The notes beneath the pieces are model-generated. The model did no database searches, had not been told where the DNA came from, and saw only the letters and a list, made by a program, of their open reading frames with translations. From Atrichornis clamosus (taxonomy: Eukaryota > Chordata > Aves > Passeriformes > Menuridae), in assembly GCA_013400975.1 (NCBI GenBank), contig WBMZ01009434.1, forward strand, positions 26,531-90,530: 64,000 nucleotides of DNA, given 5' to 3'. Numbering within the stretch: the first letter of the stretch is position 1; each line of letters begins with the position of its first letter. Made by a program: the position numbers and the translations under genes. Below are positions 49,024-63,665 of this stretch, piece after piece.

Positions 49024-51089
49024 CTGAAATGCAAAATAACACTGAGCATGGATAAAAGAACACTCCCATACGTCTATTCCAAACAACTGACCAGAAAACC
49101 AGTGCCACAAGGGCTTCAGCATCAAAACCAAAGAAAGTTTAAAACTATTTTAAAGCTTTCATTCTTATCAAATAATACTCTAATAATACACTAACTCTTC
49201 CCTTTCTCCATCTGAAGTTACAGCAAGATGAATTAATTCTGACAGAGCTCCAGAGCCCTGCCTGGCTCAGCCAGTACTTGCTCGACAAAGGAACATTAAG
49301 AACTTTGCCAGAAACAATCCCTGTCTCCCAAGTGAAAGAACAAGACTGTTTGCAGGCAAGTCCTGTACCAAAAATATGTAGACAAGAAGGAGCAAGATGA
49401 GAAATGCAATTTGCATAGCATGAATAAGTAGGACTGCACAATCAATAGCAAGTGCTGAGGACTGTGGGGCCACTTGTCATGCAACTTCTCTCATTTGCAT
49501 TGCAATATGCTCTGTTTCATTAATGACAAATGAGATTAGTTTCTCAGTATCATGAAAACGTGTAACCCACTCCGTCCAAACAAGGAAGTATTTCCACAGC
49601 ACTGCTCTGATGAGTTTTTCTATTACAGACCACAACCAGCAACAGTTTGAAAGCTTGTGTGGCTAAACATAAAGCTTAGAGTACCCACTCCTTGAGTGAC
49701 CCCACAGATTTTAATCACAGAGACCACGTCCCTTTCCTCCCTTTGAGTTAATGAGGTTCAGCTTGCACCAACAGAACTACAAACCAAACACAGCCCTGCA
49801 GGGAGGCACAAGCCAGGAAGAATTAATCTTGCAGGTGCTTCACATCTCCAGCTGCCAAAAGCACAATATGCCACAGGCCCATCGATCCCTCACACAACCC
49901 CAGTGCACCACAGGGTGTACTGGGAAGGAGGACCACAGCTCCATGCTGGGGCCTGCGAGCCTGACTTCCCAGAGAAGTCCTTGCAGCAGAAAGCACAGAA
50001 CACACAGTCCCTCTTAGCAGGCACCCACTGAGAGCAACTGGGCCAACAAGCAGCCAGGGAGCTGCACCCAGCCTGCCACACTCGAGCAGCACGTCACAGG
50101 GAGGCAAAGGGGGACACACAGCAAGTCTCCAACCCGCTGGAAGAGACTGAACAGGTTTGCAGAAAGTCTTCCATATCCGAAAGTAACTCAGGAGGGCTGA
50201 CAGACAAAGGGTTTTACTCATTTGGAGGCACTGAGCAACCAACTGGTACTCCCATATTAACATCTTACAGTCACTCCTCAGTGTTAAGGGGAAGTTTAGG
50301 AAAAAAGCCTCCAACTTCAAGAGGCTCAGCATAAAATCAACATTTAACTACTAATGTAATTCCCCACAAATATGATCCATAAGTCTGGTATGCAGTAAGA
50401 ATGAGGTGGGAACATTTTTGTAAAAGCCATGTAAGCCACTAAGACCTCTATTTATCTGCTGTTGCATTTCCCTTTCAACACATTGCCTTTGCCATGTGAG
50501 CAGTGTTTCAATCACTATTTTCTCTGAAAATTTCAATTTAATTCAAAGCTCTGCAGTGCAAAAGAACTCAGAGCTTCACAACATAGAACTGTGAAAACTT
50601 TCTCAATAAATTTTCACTGAAGGGTTTATTTTTACTGTTCTTAATCTAGACTGTGTACCAAAAGCATGTTTGTATAAAAAAACAGAGATTACCTGAAAAT
50701 AAAATAGAATCTCAATGCTCATGGTTGCTATCCCTTATCCCAAGTTCTTCCCTATGGATCAAGGTGTTTCCTCAGCCTGAGTACCCAGTATGTGCTGCTC
50801 TGAGCTGATCAAATCAAAGATGCACAAGGGTAAAAACGCAGAAAAAGGTCAGATACAAGCCACTCTCTGGAGATAACAGAGATGAAAGTGCTGTAGCAAA
50901 CGTGTTGGCAATGCTAAGTTAAACAGCAGGGTTAACACTTTCACCCTCTCTGAAAACAGCATGTGCTTTTATTTAATGTTAGCGGTCCACGTGGAAGCAG
51001 GACAGGTAGGGAAGAGGGATGGCACGGTGCTACCTGCTAAACTGTGGAGGACCTGCTCCCATCCCCGGGAGGGCTACAGGCATGCTGGG

Positions 51090-51790
51090 ACCACAGAAAC
51101 AGAATATGCTGAGTTGAAAACGACTCATGGATCATCCAGTCCAACTCCTGGACCTGTGCAGGACACCCCAACAATCCCCCCATGTGCCTGAGAGCATGGT
51201 CCAAACGCTTCTGGAGCTCTGGCAGCCTTGGGGCCATTCCTTGGGGAACCTGGACAGTGCCCGATCACCCTCTGAGTGAAAAAACTTTTTCCTGATATCC
51301 AATCTGAATCTCCCCTGGCTCAGCCTTATGCTCTCTCCTCGAGTCCTGTCACCAGTCACAGGAGCAAAGACATCACAGCAACCCCCTCTGCTTCCCCTTA
51401 CGAGGATACTGAAGACCACAGTGAGGTCTCCGCTCAGTCTCCTCCAGGGTGAACAAACCAAGTGCTTCAGCCACTTATGCAGCTTTCCCTCCAGGCCCCT
51501 TCCCATCCTCATGCCCTCCTTTGGACGCTCTCTCATGGCTTAACATCTTTTTTATACTGTGGTGCCCAGAACTCCCCTTCTGTGGCTGGTAATGGGGAAC
51601 AGCTCATCCTGCCCTGGCCCTCGCGGCACCTCCGCACAGGGCACGGCCCCCAGGTGACCCCTGGGCACAGCACAGTGCCCAGACCCCTGTCCCAGGGCTG
51701 GGTGGGCACACACCAGCCCACCCCAGGGTCTCACTGCTCCCCTGGCATCCACACCCAGGGGTGCTCCTCAGGGCACCTTCTCCTGCCAGC
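51090..51790 (-). mobile_element. CR1 LINE fragment
   Basis: The plus strand begins ACAGAATATGCTGAGTTG and runs through GGATCATCCAGTCCAACTCC, a TTTTTCCTGATATCCAATCTG block, a CTCTCCTCGAGTCCTGTCAC block, and GTGGTGCCCAGAACTCC. This is a CR1 read in reverse complement, so the element lies on the minus strand, in the same sense as WWC1. It is about 500-700 bp long; the right end is uncertain. Confidence 0.9.
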
Positions 51791-54700
51791 CCATCAAAAC
51801 CTCAGTGCTTTCAGGATGGCCATGCATTTGCAGAAAAGAGACAACCACAATAACTGGTATTCACTCATTTTCTTGAGAACTAAGAATCAAGGTGACTTTG
51901 AAAAGCTGTCTAAGGGCTGGTCTCAACTTCACACACATGAGGAAACCCAGCATGATGACACTTCAGTGTAACTGCTGAGGATTTGTTTGTACTAATTATT
52001 TGATTGCTCTGATAAGCATATGACATTGTCCTTTCATGGCCAAATATTATATAAAAAAAAAAATTCAGTGAAAAATTTTCACCTGTAGTCCATGATAAAG
52101 CTTATATTTAATGCTTATTAAACATTATTTGGAACAAGGAAAAGGAAGATGAGTTATTATTTATAAATAAAGTCAGCAGGGGTAGAGTGTGCCAGCTAGA
52201 GAAGTCCAAGGGGTCTTTTCCAGTGCATCATTTGATTAGTATCACTCCAAATATTGTTGTGAATTGGTGGTACGATTGCTGTTTTGCCACTTCTATAGAG
52301 AGCTTTGTAAGAAGAGGTGCAATTTCATCCCAGGTTTGCAGTCTCTGACACTGCACACCAGCTTCCATTCAGCCCTGCAGATTGATTAAACCATTAATGC
52401 ATTAAGCCATGCATTTCCCATGTCCCAGCTACTGTGCTTAACATTTTGGGTGAGTGATCCAAGCAAGAATCCTTCAACACGGAGCAGTAATTAAACCCAC
52501 ACTTAAAGTACACTAGGTGAGGGTGTGCTGCAGACATAAAACACACCTCAGTATCTTAATTTGTATTCCACACTGAGTGGAGTTTTCTGCAGAATTCTGC
52601 TCAAGAATCACACCTAATATTAATATTAAACTCTTTTTTGGTAAAAACCAAAAACCAGCACTATCAGCCCGAGGTGTTGGGAATACTTTCATCAGGGAAT
52701 GGCACTGTAGTGCCAACTTTGGTGCTCCAAAGTCTAATACCAAATTTATAAAGCTTCTGTTTAGCTTATGTCCAGTTCTGTTTTGTTAGGAGCAGCTGAA
52801 TTCCTTATAAATGTGCTCAGGAACTGTCAGACTCAATAGGAAGCCAGGGCCAAGCAACTGAAGGATGCTTATTCCTATTTTCCATATGAAATGCAATGCA
52901 TGAACTACATCCAGGCCGATTCTTTCAGCTGGAGTTTTTGGAAAAAGACAAAAAAAGGCAAGGCAGGATCAGTCTGCTATAGCAATGACACAAGCCAACT
53001 GGAGACTTGCCAGTTACCAGGGCTCAGAAAGGGACAATTACTTCACTTTTGAGACTCATATTTTCAGCCTATCTCACAAGGAGCACCCATCACCAAGCAC
53101 GGACTAGTGCCATCCTCCCTGGCTGCCCACAAGCTTCCAACTATCCCATTTGTACAGAGGAGAAGTCTGTCATTCAACTAGCAAACAGAAGAATAATTAG
53201 TTTTACAACTAAGAGTGTAATTCCATTTGTTGTAGACAAACTCGCTTTTTCCCCAAATGGCTGCAGCTTCATAACCATATTACTTACTTTTCTAAGCTCC
53301 TTTCCCTTGCTGTTGTGCGAAAAACTGGCACAAATCAAACTAGCAGTGCTACAATTAGATGAAAGACATGTAATATCTTCTGTAGCAAGACTTTGAATAC
53401 AGCATAAAAAGAAAAAAGAGATTATGCCCTTGTTTTAAGATATGATTTTAGGGGTTATTATGAAGACTGAAATAAACCAATTTTCCAGAAAGGGTCCAAA
53501 ATGAAGAGTCTCCCTAAGCACACTCACAGTGTAACATGACAGATGAAAGAGCAAAAGGAGAAGCTTCTTTCTCACAGCAGGACATGATTTAGTTAGTGTA
53601 TTTCTGCTGCATAAAACAGGAATGTTCCTCTACGTGGGGGAAGTTAAAGCTAGGACACATCTGCAGAACTATTCCTTTGAAACATCTCCTTTTCAATGCA
53701 CAAAGCTTCCTGGCTGCCTTGAAAAAATCCCATCACCTCAGTCAAACCACGTTACCAGATCCTCTCTGTAGCTGGGCTCAGAGCAGCAATGCACAGAAAT
53801 GGGCCCCTGCCACCACTGTGCTGGTAACCAAGGAAGGAAACCTGCAAAATGCTTTGTGCATTCCTTACCCTCCTTCCTTGGGGGAGCCTCCAGACCCATT
53901 CACCAGAAGTGGTGCTATTCACACGAAAGCAATGCACCCAAAAGTTCATAAAATCCTGACTTTGTCTTCTGATCTCCAGTCACAAAGAGCGAACCAAGGG
54001 GCTAAACACAGTCTGTAGATAGAGCACATTTTATTAAACCCAAACTGGCCTAGTTATAAGAGATGACACCTTGAGACAAGTTTGTTTGCATCTTCCAGAC
54101 AAGCTCCCTTTGCTCTGACACCCATTAGAGCATCAGTTAAACCTGAATTACTCTTCAAGTCCTTCATCTGCTTCTAAGCTGGAGGCTGAGTTTGGTGTAT
54201 AGCTCTACTAGATAAACTAGCCTGAGCTAGAGAAGATATTTGTAAATCATAGCCCAACTCTGCCCTTCTAGCTCACCCATAAGCAACCTATAAGTTCACC
54301 TTATATGAACTCACCCATATCTCACAATCATCCTATCTGTGACTGCCTTTCCCCCATTAGTTACATTTTAATCGGGGTCATTATCAGGAATATTTAACAT
54401 TTTGAAAAATACATATCAACTTACATTTATCCATTTCCATCATATTTTCTTAGCTTCCAGGATGTTATTTTTAAATTTAATTTCATTCAAGAAATTCAAA
54501 TTTACTTGAACAAATGCCACTGCTCACTAGGATACCTGGAAAACAGGTACCCACAGCAACCACCACACAAGCTGGTAAAGGACACTGTTTCAGAAACTAA
54601 TCCTGATAACATAAAAGGAAACAGCATCACCAAACTTCCCAACCTGAGAAGCATCTGACAGTCTTCAGGAAGAGGCAGGCCAAGAGGAGAGCTACTGCTC

Positions 54701-57700
54701 ACCCACCATGGTGAACATTCCAAGACACTTCCATCTTTGCAAAATATTTGCCCACAATAGCTCAACTATTTGTACAGCAAATGATGTTCAAATCCCACTC
54801 CCACAGCAGGAAATAGAAAGTTAGTTTCCTACCTCTATTTTCTAAGTCACATCATTTTAAAATGAGAAGGGTTTCTATATTTCTTATTTTTGATCACCCT
54901 CAGTTTCTATCACAGATAAAACTGGGAGCCAATGTTACCATGTGCAAACAGTACTAAATGGAAACTTGCTCATCTTAGATTCAGAAAGCCTGTCGATATT
55001 CTTTAACTCTACTGTTGTCAATCAAAAACCTCATTACACAGGAAACTGAAGGCAAATAATCCTTGTATAACCAGTTTTTGATTGACAGGAGGTTTGTTAA
55101 ACATGGCAGTACAGAGGTTTCTGATGGGAGCAGGAGATGGGTGACCTGTGCCACTCACAAATCTGGAGTTAATACTACAACGGCAACAGAAATCAACTCC
55201 GAACTTTCTAAACCAGGAAGAGTTATTTTTGTAATTACTGGATTTCAGCATCACTCGGGGGGCCTGTAGCAGTAAGCCAAACCCACGTGCAGCTTTTGGT
55301 GAGGCTCACGGCTGTGAGTACGTAAGTGCACGTAGGTGGACGTGCAGCCAGCAAGCACGGTGCTTGGGTCACTGGGATGTGAAGGTTTATAAACCAACAG
55401 AGCACTGCCAAGCTTCTACACAGTGCATAAACCCACCTAATCCCTGTGTTTGCAGGGCTCCTCAGACCCCGTAACAAAGTAAAGCCATTTAAACAGGAGA
55501 GCCTTATTCTAATCAGTTCAGGACAGACCACATGGCCTCATGAAATCCTGCATGACTCTCTGTGGGTGAGAGGACAGACCAGGGGCCTTCCTGCCATTTG
55601 CTGTGCCCAGAGCAGCAGCTCATTGCATAAAGAACAAAGGCAGCACCTGGATCACTCAGGACCTTCATGTCAGCTCCTCTTACAGCTACAGCAAGAGCCA
55701 CCAAACCCTAACAAACACTTTTCCAGCTCCGTTCAGCTCTCCCCTTCCCTCCTGCACTCACAGGTACCCAGCAAGTGTGTGAGGCAGACAGGCCTCATGG
55801 GCAAGAAGTCAAGCCAGATGACAAAATTATGAGTTGTGGCAGATACTTCCACTCGTACCATTTCTCTTACAAAACCAAATAGTTTTAAACCTAGCATTTC
55901 ATGGGAGAAGCTTGGAGTCAGGTTTTATTTTCAATGGCTTCTGCTTCAATTATCTTCATTTCTTGTTTGAATAAAACAGTGTTCATTATGTGCCAGGATG
56001 TGCTACACAGACCAAGATAGAACATGAGCTAAAAGCACCTCGAATCCAGCTGTGACACTGGGGTAGCTGTGCACAAGGAGTTTTGAGGAACCTGTTAATG
56101 GGCAGAGCTGCTGCTGGAACTCAGGAGGCTGCTGCAAGGATCCCTGCCAGGAGGCTCCACACCATGACATACAAGCTTCTTTGTTTTTAATGAGGTCATC
56201 CCATTCTCAAGACAGACGATGATTATTTTTAAACTTCAGCACAGAAAAACCTATCACTTTGCTGTAGTCCTAGAAAATTTGTCTGCAATCTCCTCCTCAC
56301 AAAAGCTTTTAAAAATAGACTCCTACACATTTATTACTCAACTTGATGATCCAGCCCTCAAACACACCAGGGCTATTCGTCACTATAGTAACTATTTTCC
56401 CTGGGAGCATCTTCTCTCACTGCAGGGAGAATTGCCTTTGGAGGCTGGAGGTGTGGCAGTGAAGGGGCCCTGCTTTATGATCTTGCTGGCAAAGCTTTTC
56501 TCACCCTGTCACCACACACCTGTGCACGATGAAACGCTCCCTTGGGTTCCCATCCAACTGCAATTTAGGGAAAAGGTGATGAGAACAGCTCATCCCTAAC
56601 AGCCAGGATCCTCAGCAGTGACACAACAGGCAGCTCTGGGCTGAATGACACCTCGATTGCACCAAAACCTCACCAAGTGCAGTGGAGTTAGACGGGGAGA
56701 CCTCTACACCCAGGGCAGCAGAAGGAGCAATTCAGGACCACCATAAGCAGAGAGGAACCACAGACAGGAGAAGCCTTTAAGAAGCGATCAGAAATTTGAA
56801 AAGCTTCTTAGCTATCTATACTCCAAGGAATCCAATAAGAGATCAAACACAGCATTTCAAAGTTTTGAAAGCCAGGCATTATTTCAAGACTCACACAAAG
56901 GTCCAGTCACCCTAAACTACTAGTTACCTCAAATACATGTCATTTCAATGACTGTCAGTGTGTGGTCCTGTCTTGATGTGATAAAGGATAACTGGGAACA
57001 GAATTATTATCCTTGCAGTAAAAACGGGGTCAAAGTCTGGGAAAAACCAGCATATTTGAAGCTCTTAGCATAAACCGAACAAATTTGCTTAAACTACAAC
57101 ATAAATATTACCAAGAAAAATGGCTTAAAATAAACAACACATCTCCTCAAGCAACTCAAACTGCAGGGCTGTTTGCTTTTCAGAAGTGGTTGACTTCATT
57201 GCTGTGGTTATTGAGCATCTTCTCAGCCTCCTGAAGATCTCTTTCATCATGTGTCTCCTCCTGGCCCCTGATGCTTCATGCATTGGGCCACCTCTAGGAT
57301 AAGCCAGTCCAACATCTATCCTCAAAGCTTATTTTCCAAGCTATCATAATTTTAAACATTTTTGTTGATGTTCAAGAACTCAGTGATGTCCTGTACTCCT
57401 CTTTGGCCAGGCCATGAGACTAACCTCTGTACCTCATTAAGGTGATCTTAGGCTGAGTGCAATTTGCCAATTAGACCCTCTACTGCTTTCATATGAGCAG
57501 GTAACATCTAAATTCTTCTTTTGTACAGAAACTGGTACTGCCCAAGGAGATTCTCCACAAAAGAGATCAGGAGACTCCAAAGACACCTGAAAGTCAGAAA
57601 ACAGTCTGTATTTCAGGCATTCCAAACTCAAATGCATCTATACCTTTAACAGCAATACATTTCTATTAGTGAAACTGATTTACAGAAGCATTGAACTATA

Positions 57701-60700
57701 TAATACACAGTTTACAACCCCACCAGGCACAGGTATGCCCAGTACATCAGTACACAAGCTGATTGCTTGTTCCATCCACTTCTGAAAAGGTTTGCATGTT
57801 TGCAAGCTCTGCTTTGCACACACTGACAGTCTGTTTGCCCATGTATTTCTTTTCAGTACACATCATTTACCTCTGGAGCAAAGCACTACTAAGTTATTTG
57901 CAAGGAGAAGACTATCAAAAACCACTTGCAGATTTTAGATAATTCCCAGTGATTAACAAACCGGTTCTGCAAGCAGGAGGTCAGTCATACCTTCTTAATC
58001 ACTCAAATGCAAAAATTCCTGGGATAGTTCAAGGTTAAAAAGTCAGGAAATAGGAGATGAAGCTTCTCACAACATTAACTTGCCTGCCAGCCTCTATATC
58101 CTGCATGCTTTCCTGAACCAATTAAGCAGAAAAGATATAAAAGAGTAAGGTACAACTTGATGAGAACAGTGCAACACTACTGAACTAAAAGCATGCAAGA
58201 GTTGGAATTTAACCATGCAAGTAATTCAAACACCTTTAGTTTTAAACAGTTGAAATCGGTTTTTACATTTGCTTTCAGTTCTCACAGGATGAGAAGCAGC
58301 CTTGCCACCTGCACAGCCTGAATAGATGAAGTAAAATCGAGTCAGCTCTCTCCTCACTTGGAAGCTCAGCTGTTCTCAAAGAAAGGGACTGGTCACTTCA
58401 GAGTAGGGGGTAAGCTGCCTACCAAGCATCCAGAGTAGTCAGACTAGTTTCTTGACATATTTGGGAGATTATGAACTGGAAGGCTCGTCCCTGCTCTTAC
58501 AGCCTTACAGCATTCCTACTTCCCTGAAAGGCTGCTATAGTGTGGGTGGCAGCAGTTTATATTGGCAAGATGCCTTAAGATAAGAAGGTGTAGAGGACAG
58601 ACTCCCCCCACAGTATAGCTCCTAGAGCAGGGAACCAATGGCTACCATCAGAAAAAGATAAATATTTGAGATCTCAGCAAGAAGGTAAGTGTGGAACAAT
58701 TGCCGTACCTCAGCATTCAGGGACATGTGAAGTGCAGTGAGCACTGGGCTGAGCATCCAGGTGTCTATGAAGGGCAACAGATTTGGGATTCACTCCACAA
58801 CTGGACTTCAGCGAGCACCGAATTTTCAGTTCATGTACGGTGATTATAAACCTTAATTCTTTCAGAAGAAATGCATGTTGCTGTATTTCTTATCAGCATG
58901 TTCTATCTGAGAAAAAGAGCACTATGACAGCAAATGCCTTCTGCAACACTGTCAGCTCATGTGCCCTTTATTCACATGGCATTTGAAGCAGGAAAACAGA
59001 CAGCCCTAGGATGGCATCACTGGACTCATCTAATCTACCCAACGTAGAAGCCAAACACTGCTAGTATGAAAGCCTGTTTGGAAGGGGCAAGGGAAGGACA
59101 GGAGGCTGTTTTACATGCACGTAGTTTGTGTGCTGCTCCCTGGTTCACCTCCTGCTAGCACTGGGTTAATTGCTCACTCCATACAGCAGCTTTGGTAGGG
59201 CTGCCTGCTTGCCATTTCTGCATCAGAAACATTTTGAATGAGTTCTTTATCTATTTGATGGTCCCAATCCCAAGCAGCAACATGAACAGGCTCTCTGGCC
59301 TGCACCCCTTGCAGGACAGGCAAGCAGCAGGGCATCACCAGAGCATGTTCTGCTCCTTGCCCTAAGTCAGATCAGCTGCAGCCACTTACGCAGTGCCTCG
59401 CTCTGAAAACATGACTGCATGGCTCTGACCCCGCATCAGCCCATCACCTCGGAAATCTTGGCCACACAGAGCTGAATCCAGCTACACAGAGGAAACTACC
59501 AAGCGATATGAACCCCCAGGAGGCCTCAGTGAAGTCACAGGAAGACATGGGCCGCTTCAATGCTGTTGTAAACACAGCAGTACCAGGCAAGAACAGGAAT
59601 ATTTCTGGCTGCCTGCAAGAATCAGGAGACGCCTGGTCAAGATGATCTCATAGCAGTGAAGAACAAAAATCCTTCTGGTTGCAAAGCAAGCGTGAATTCA
59701 AGATACAGAATACTTACCTGAGCACAAGCAGTGCCCTGCAAACTGCAATCCCTGCCATGTCCTTCAAGAGGGGCAAACCAAAACCATTTCAACAGACTCA
59801 GCCTTATGAGTTAGCACTGAGGACAGCAGGAAAGAAGGCATGGCAACTCAATTACGATCCAAAGAGGAGAAAGCCCAGGTAGCACAGCCCTCACTCATGA
59901 AAGCAGCACTGCTGAAGCACACAAGCACTTGGAATTCACCATTTGAGCTTTACTATCTACTACTGTTGCTGTAAGTGTTGATGCAATGTCCTCAGTTCCT
60001 CAAAAGCCACACTGTATAAAAATCAACAGAAATGTCAGAACAAGAACAGATGTCTACAGCAATCTTGTTAGAATTAAGCTTTAGGAGATGTAAAGAGTTA
60101 GAAGGAGAGTATAAAATTAATAAGTTTCGTATCTTTTTCATCCAAAGTAACAAAGCCTTCATTTACCATGTAGTTAAGCCACAAAAAAATTATGCCAAAC
60201 TGTGTTTACAGGCAGAACTGTACAAGGCACTAAACATAGCTCAGTACTTCACACATTGCAAGGGAGTCGATACAAATCAACAACTATTGAAGGTTGCTCA
60301 CGCATCTGAGGACAGCAGAAGTGAGATTTGCATCACCAAGTGAGTTTGATTGATTTAGTCTTATAAACACTGCTTATTTTTAATGATCCACTATGAATAT
60401 ATTTTGCCAACAGATCAAATTTGTGTTAACATGGAAGTTATAATGCCACTTGCTCTCCTGCATTCCCTTTTCCCACCTATCTTGTGTGGTTTAAAGCCCA
60501 CTTGCAGCCCTTGTGCCAGCTCTGAAATGGCACAAGCAGCTGAGGATTTGTGTGCCCAGCATTCAGCTCAGGAAGAACAAAACTAGTCCATGTGCAGAGA
60601 GGCAGAAGCCAGAGACCACAGCTCAGATCAAACTGGGAAGGACTATGATTTTGGTACTGTCTACTTTCAAGACTTTGGAACAGTGTCACCACAGTGAAAG

Positions 60701-63289
60701 CCTTCTCCAGGTAGGACAAGCAAGGATTTCATCACAAGCAAAGCCAAACACATCTGCACCACAGTGTCTTCAAACTGGGATACTGCTCATAGTACCCCTT
60801 GGAACCAACAGCAAGTCTCAGAAGCAATGCGTCATTTTTCACAACTCAAGGGAAAAATCCTTATGAAAAATTTATATCCCAAGAGTGTTTACAATTCGGG
60901 TTTTATTGTACGGGGTACTACATAAGGATCTGTGAGCACAAGCTCATGGATGGAGTTGGTATCAAATTGTTCAAAGAGGATGTAAATAGAAGGGCTCAGC
61001 AGTTAAGTATGACCAATAAATGACACCCTGATCACAAATTATCACTGGTTGCCACAAAAGCAAGGTGGTTTCTTTAAACATGAGTGTGTACATGTATCAA
61101 TGTGTCATCTTTCACTGGCACTTATTTTTCTGTAAAGACCTTGTGGAGAAGGTGTATGTTGTGGCTTGAGATAGTTAACCAAGTTTCTACTTAATGCAGT
61201 GTATCATAATCTTTTAAGTGTCCAAGAAACCTTTACAGAGGTACCAGGTATCAAAAGCTTTTTAGTTATTCCTCGGTTCAAAACACACAGCCCTTCTCTC
61301 AACTAAGCAAAGACTCAGCATACATATCACTTCATCACTGCTGCTCACACTTCATGCTCCAGGTATGTGTCAGAGACACACCTTACATAGTCTTATTATT
61401 AATATTTAGCTACTACTTTACCTTAGTTTACGACCAAGAGCACAGGAACCTCCTTCCAAAGGAACAATCTTCCTTTTTCCAATAAACCCTGATGAAGGTG
61501 GCTCAATCCACAGATTGTTTGTGTCTTTTTGATATCTCTGTATTCCCACTTCTCGCATATGTATGTAGTAGGTATGTACCTCATTCAAGCTCCTGGCCTG
61601 TATGACAGCAGAGACACCAGCCTCAGTACCACCATGCTAATTGCTCCCTGTTAAAATGTGAGGGAGGTGAATCCCAAGGAACAGGCTGCATTTCATCCCA
61701 GCTTCACAAGCCAGATAACTCATAAGTAAAAAGCCAGAGATGCTACATTTGTCTTAATCAAGTATCATGACAAACAAAAGCTGAAGTTATGGCGTGAAGC
61801 TCAGACCAACAAAGAAGCTGGCCAGCAAGGCCACCAGTTTTGAGAGAAAAGGTGTGTTTACACCATCCTGCGCTTTGTTCAGAGCACACTCTGGACACGC
61901 AGCACATTCTCTGTAACCCAACTAGATACAGCACACACCAGCCTATACCAATCCTGACACTCTGCCACTCAACAGGACCAAATACTACTTCTACAGGAGC
62001 ATCAGAGGTGGTGGCAACACTACTCATTGCACTCCTCAGCAAGCTGGTTCAGCTCATTGAACTGGGAGACCAATCTTCATGTACCAGAGCAAAGGGACCG
62101 CCCCCGTCAGCAGGACAAGTTCCACCTCCCTTGGGCAGAAGCAACAGCATTCCACGAGATCTAAAAAAATAAATGTCCCAAAGTCATTAGTACACATCCA
62201 AATTCCTAGCACACACCACACATACCTCCAAAAGTGAAAAGAATCTGAATTTGTTAAGCGGGATAAGGTTTTACGCAAATGGTCTAAGCTAAGCATTTAG
62301 AAAGGAATCACTGAAAAGACACCAGTAAATGCCTGAATTCCTCCAATAAAAAACACACAGTACACAGGCATAAGTTCATGTGGCCATGCACAAAGATAGG
62401 TTTTTATTCTATGCTTGTCAAGAAGAAAAAAAAAGCCCACCATAAACCAATGAATTTTAAGTATCTGCTTCCAAAGCTGCAGCAAGGGAAGTGCCACAGT
62501 TACAGTCAAGCTGTAATGATACTTAGATTTCTTCAGGAATGCAACATTTTTCATTTTACAGCACATATTCAAGTAGTAAGTGTTGATTACTTTTTTGCAC
62601 TGCCAGGGCTGCTTTATCTGTACAGTGTTACTTTCCTGGGACACGCTTCTATTAAAAGCACGCAAAAACTACTTTAGAAAAGGATCGATTTCTAGGAGAT
62701 GCAGTTATTTAACCTGAATTGGCATGTGACTGTACAGGTACACATGCTAGCACAGGGGAGGGAGAGAGAACTGTGTTGGATCCACAGCACAAAGCCATCA
62801 GCAACCGAACCAGGCTAATGGCTTGTTGCTCCCATGAAAAGCATCTCTCCCACATTACACCCTACACAGCTTTTCCTTGCTCCTCTTCCCAGTCCAGCTC
62901 TGAACCCTCCAAGCCCTCCCACAAACCGCTTCTGTCCAGTAACAGAGCAGAACAGCACTCAGACTGCTGTGACCAGTGCATTCCCAGTTGGGGCAGCAGG
63001 ACTCAGCAGTCGACAGCATGCCAGAGACAGGAGTGTCAGGAGCAGAAGCAGCACTGGGAAAAACCACAACCCCTCTTGCTGGTTGTGATGAGCTGTCTGG
63101 CCGCTCACCAGATTTCTGGGCACCAAACTTGTAGATGAGCTTCCACTGCCATGGAATCATAATTAAAACTGGTCCTCTCAAATGGCCCGTCTTCCCCAGC
63201 TGCCAGACTTTGCCTTGCTATCGACTTCAGGCTCATTATTACTTAAAAATGTATAGAAACCGTCAACTCCAGAAGCCAATCCCTTAGAT

Positions 63290-63665
63290 TTACACAGCCT
63301 CAGCCCACGGCAGCCCCAGGGGGGACTGGCGGGCTGCGGAAGCCTGGAGTCCCGGCTGGAGCTGTTTGCTGGGCTGTGCCGCCGCAGCGCTCTGGCAGCC
63401 CGGCCGGCCGGGTCTGTGCGCGGAGGAATGTGCTCCCTCACTGCACCTTTTCATCTCGATAAGGATTTTCAAGGTCATGTTCGCTCCCCTGCCGGCTCCT
63501 CCCCGGCTCCAGTGAAATCCCAAGCACGCAGCCCTGGGCTCTGGTGCTGTTCCCACCCTCCGGTCTCCCGGACACCGGCACAACCTGTCGCATTCCTCCG
63601 CGGCAGTAAAGTCCAGCCTTCCCCTTCGCTGGCACCCGCTCCGCTCCTGGGTTAGCAACACCTCT
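63290..63665. promoter_or_regulatory. CpG-dense block in WWC1 intron 1
   Basis: CpG dinucleotides are frequent here (for example GCCGCCGCAGCGC and CCCGGCCGGCCGGG), in an otherwise CpG-poor intron. It may be an intragenic CpG island, an alternative WWC1 promoter, or an enhancer. No WWC1 exon was recognised inside it. The function is inferred only from base composition. Confidence 0.5.

Noticed and set aside
51132..51971. Open frames of 134 and 169 codons
   Set aside because: They lie within or run out of a CR1 fragment and do not correspond to an intact CR1 protein.
60032..60343. 103-codon plus-strand frame in WWC1 intron 1
   Set aside because: No recognised family, no splice or promoter context. 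Length is within chance expectation for AT-rich intron sequence.
61434..61570. Possible old transposon remnant in WWC1 intron 1
   Set aside because: The sequence looked unusual on reading but showed no terminal repeats or recognisable family blocks.
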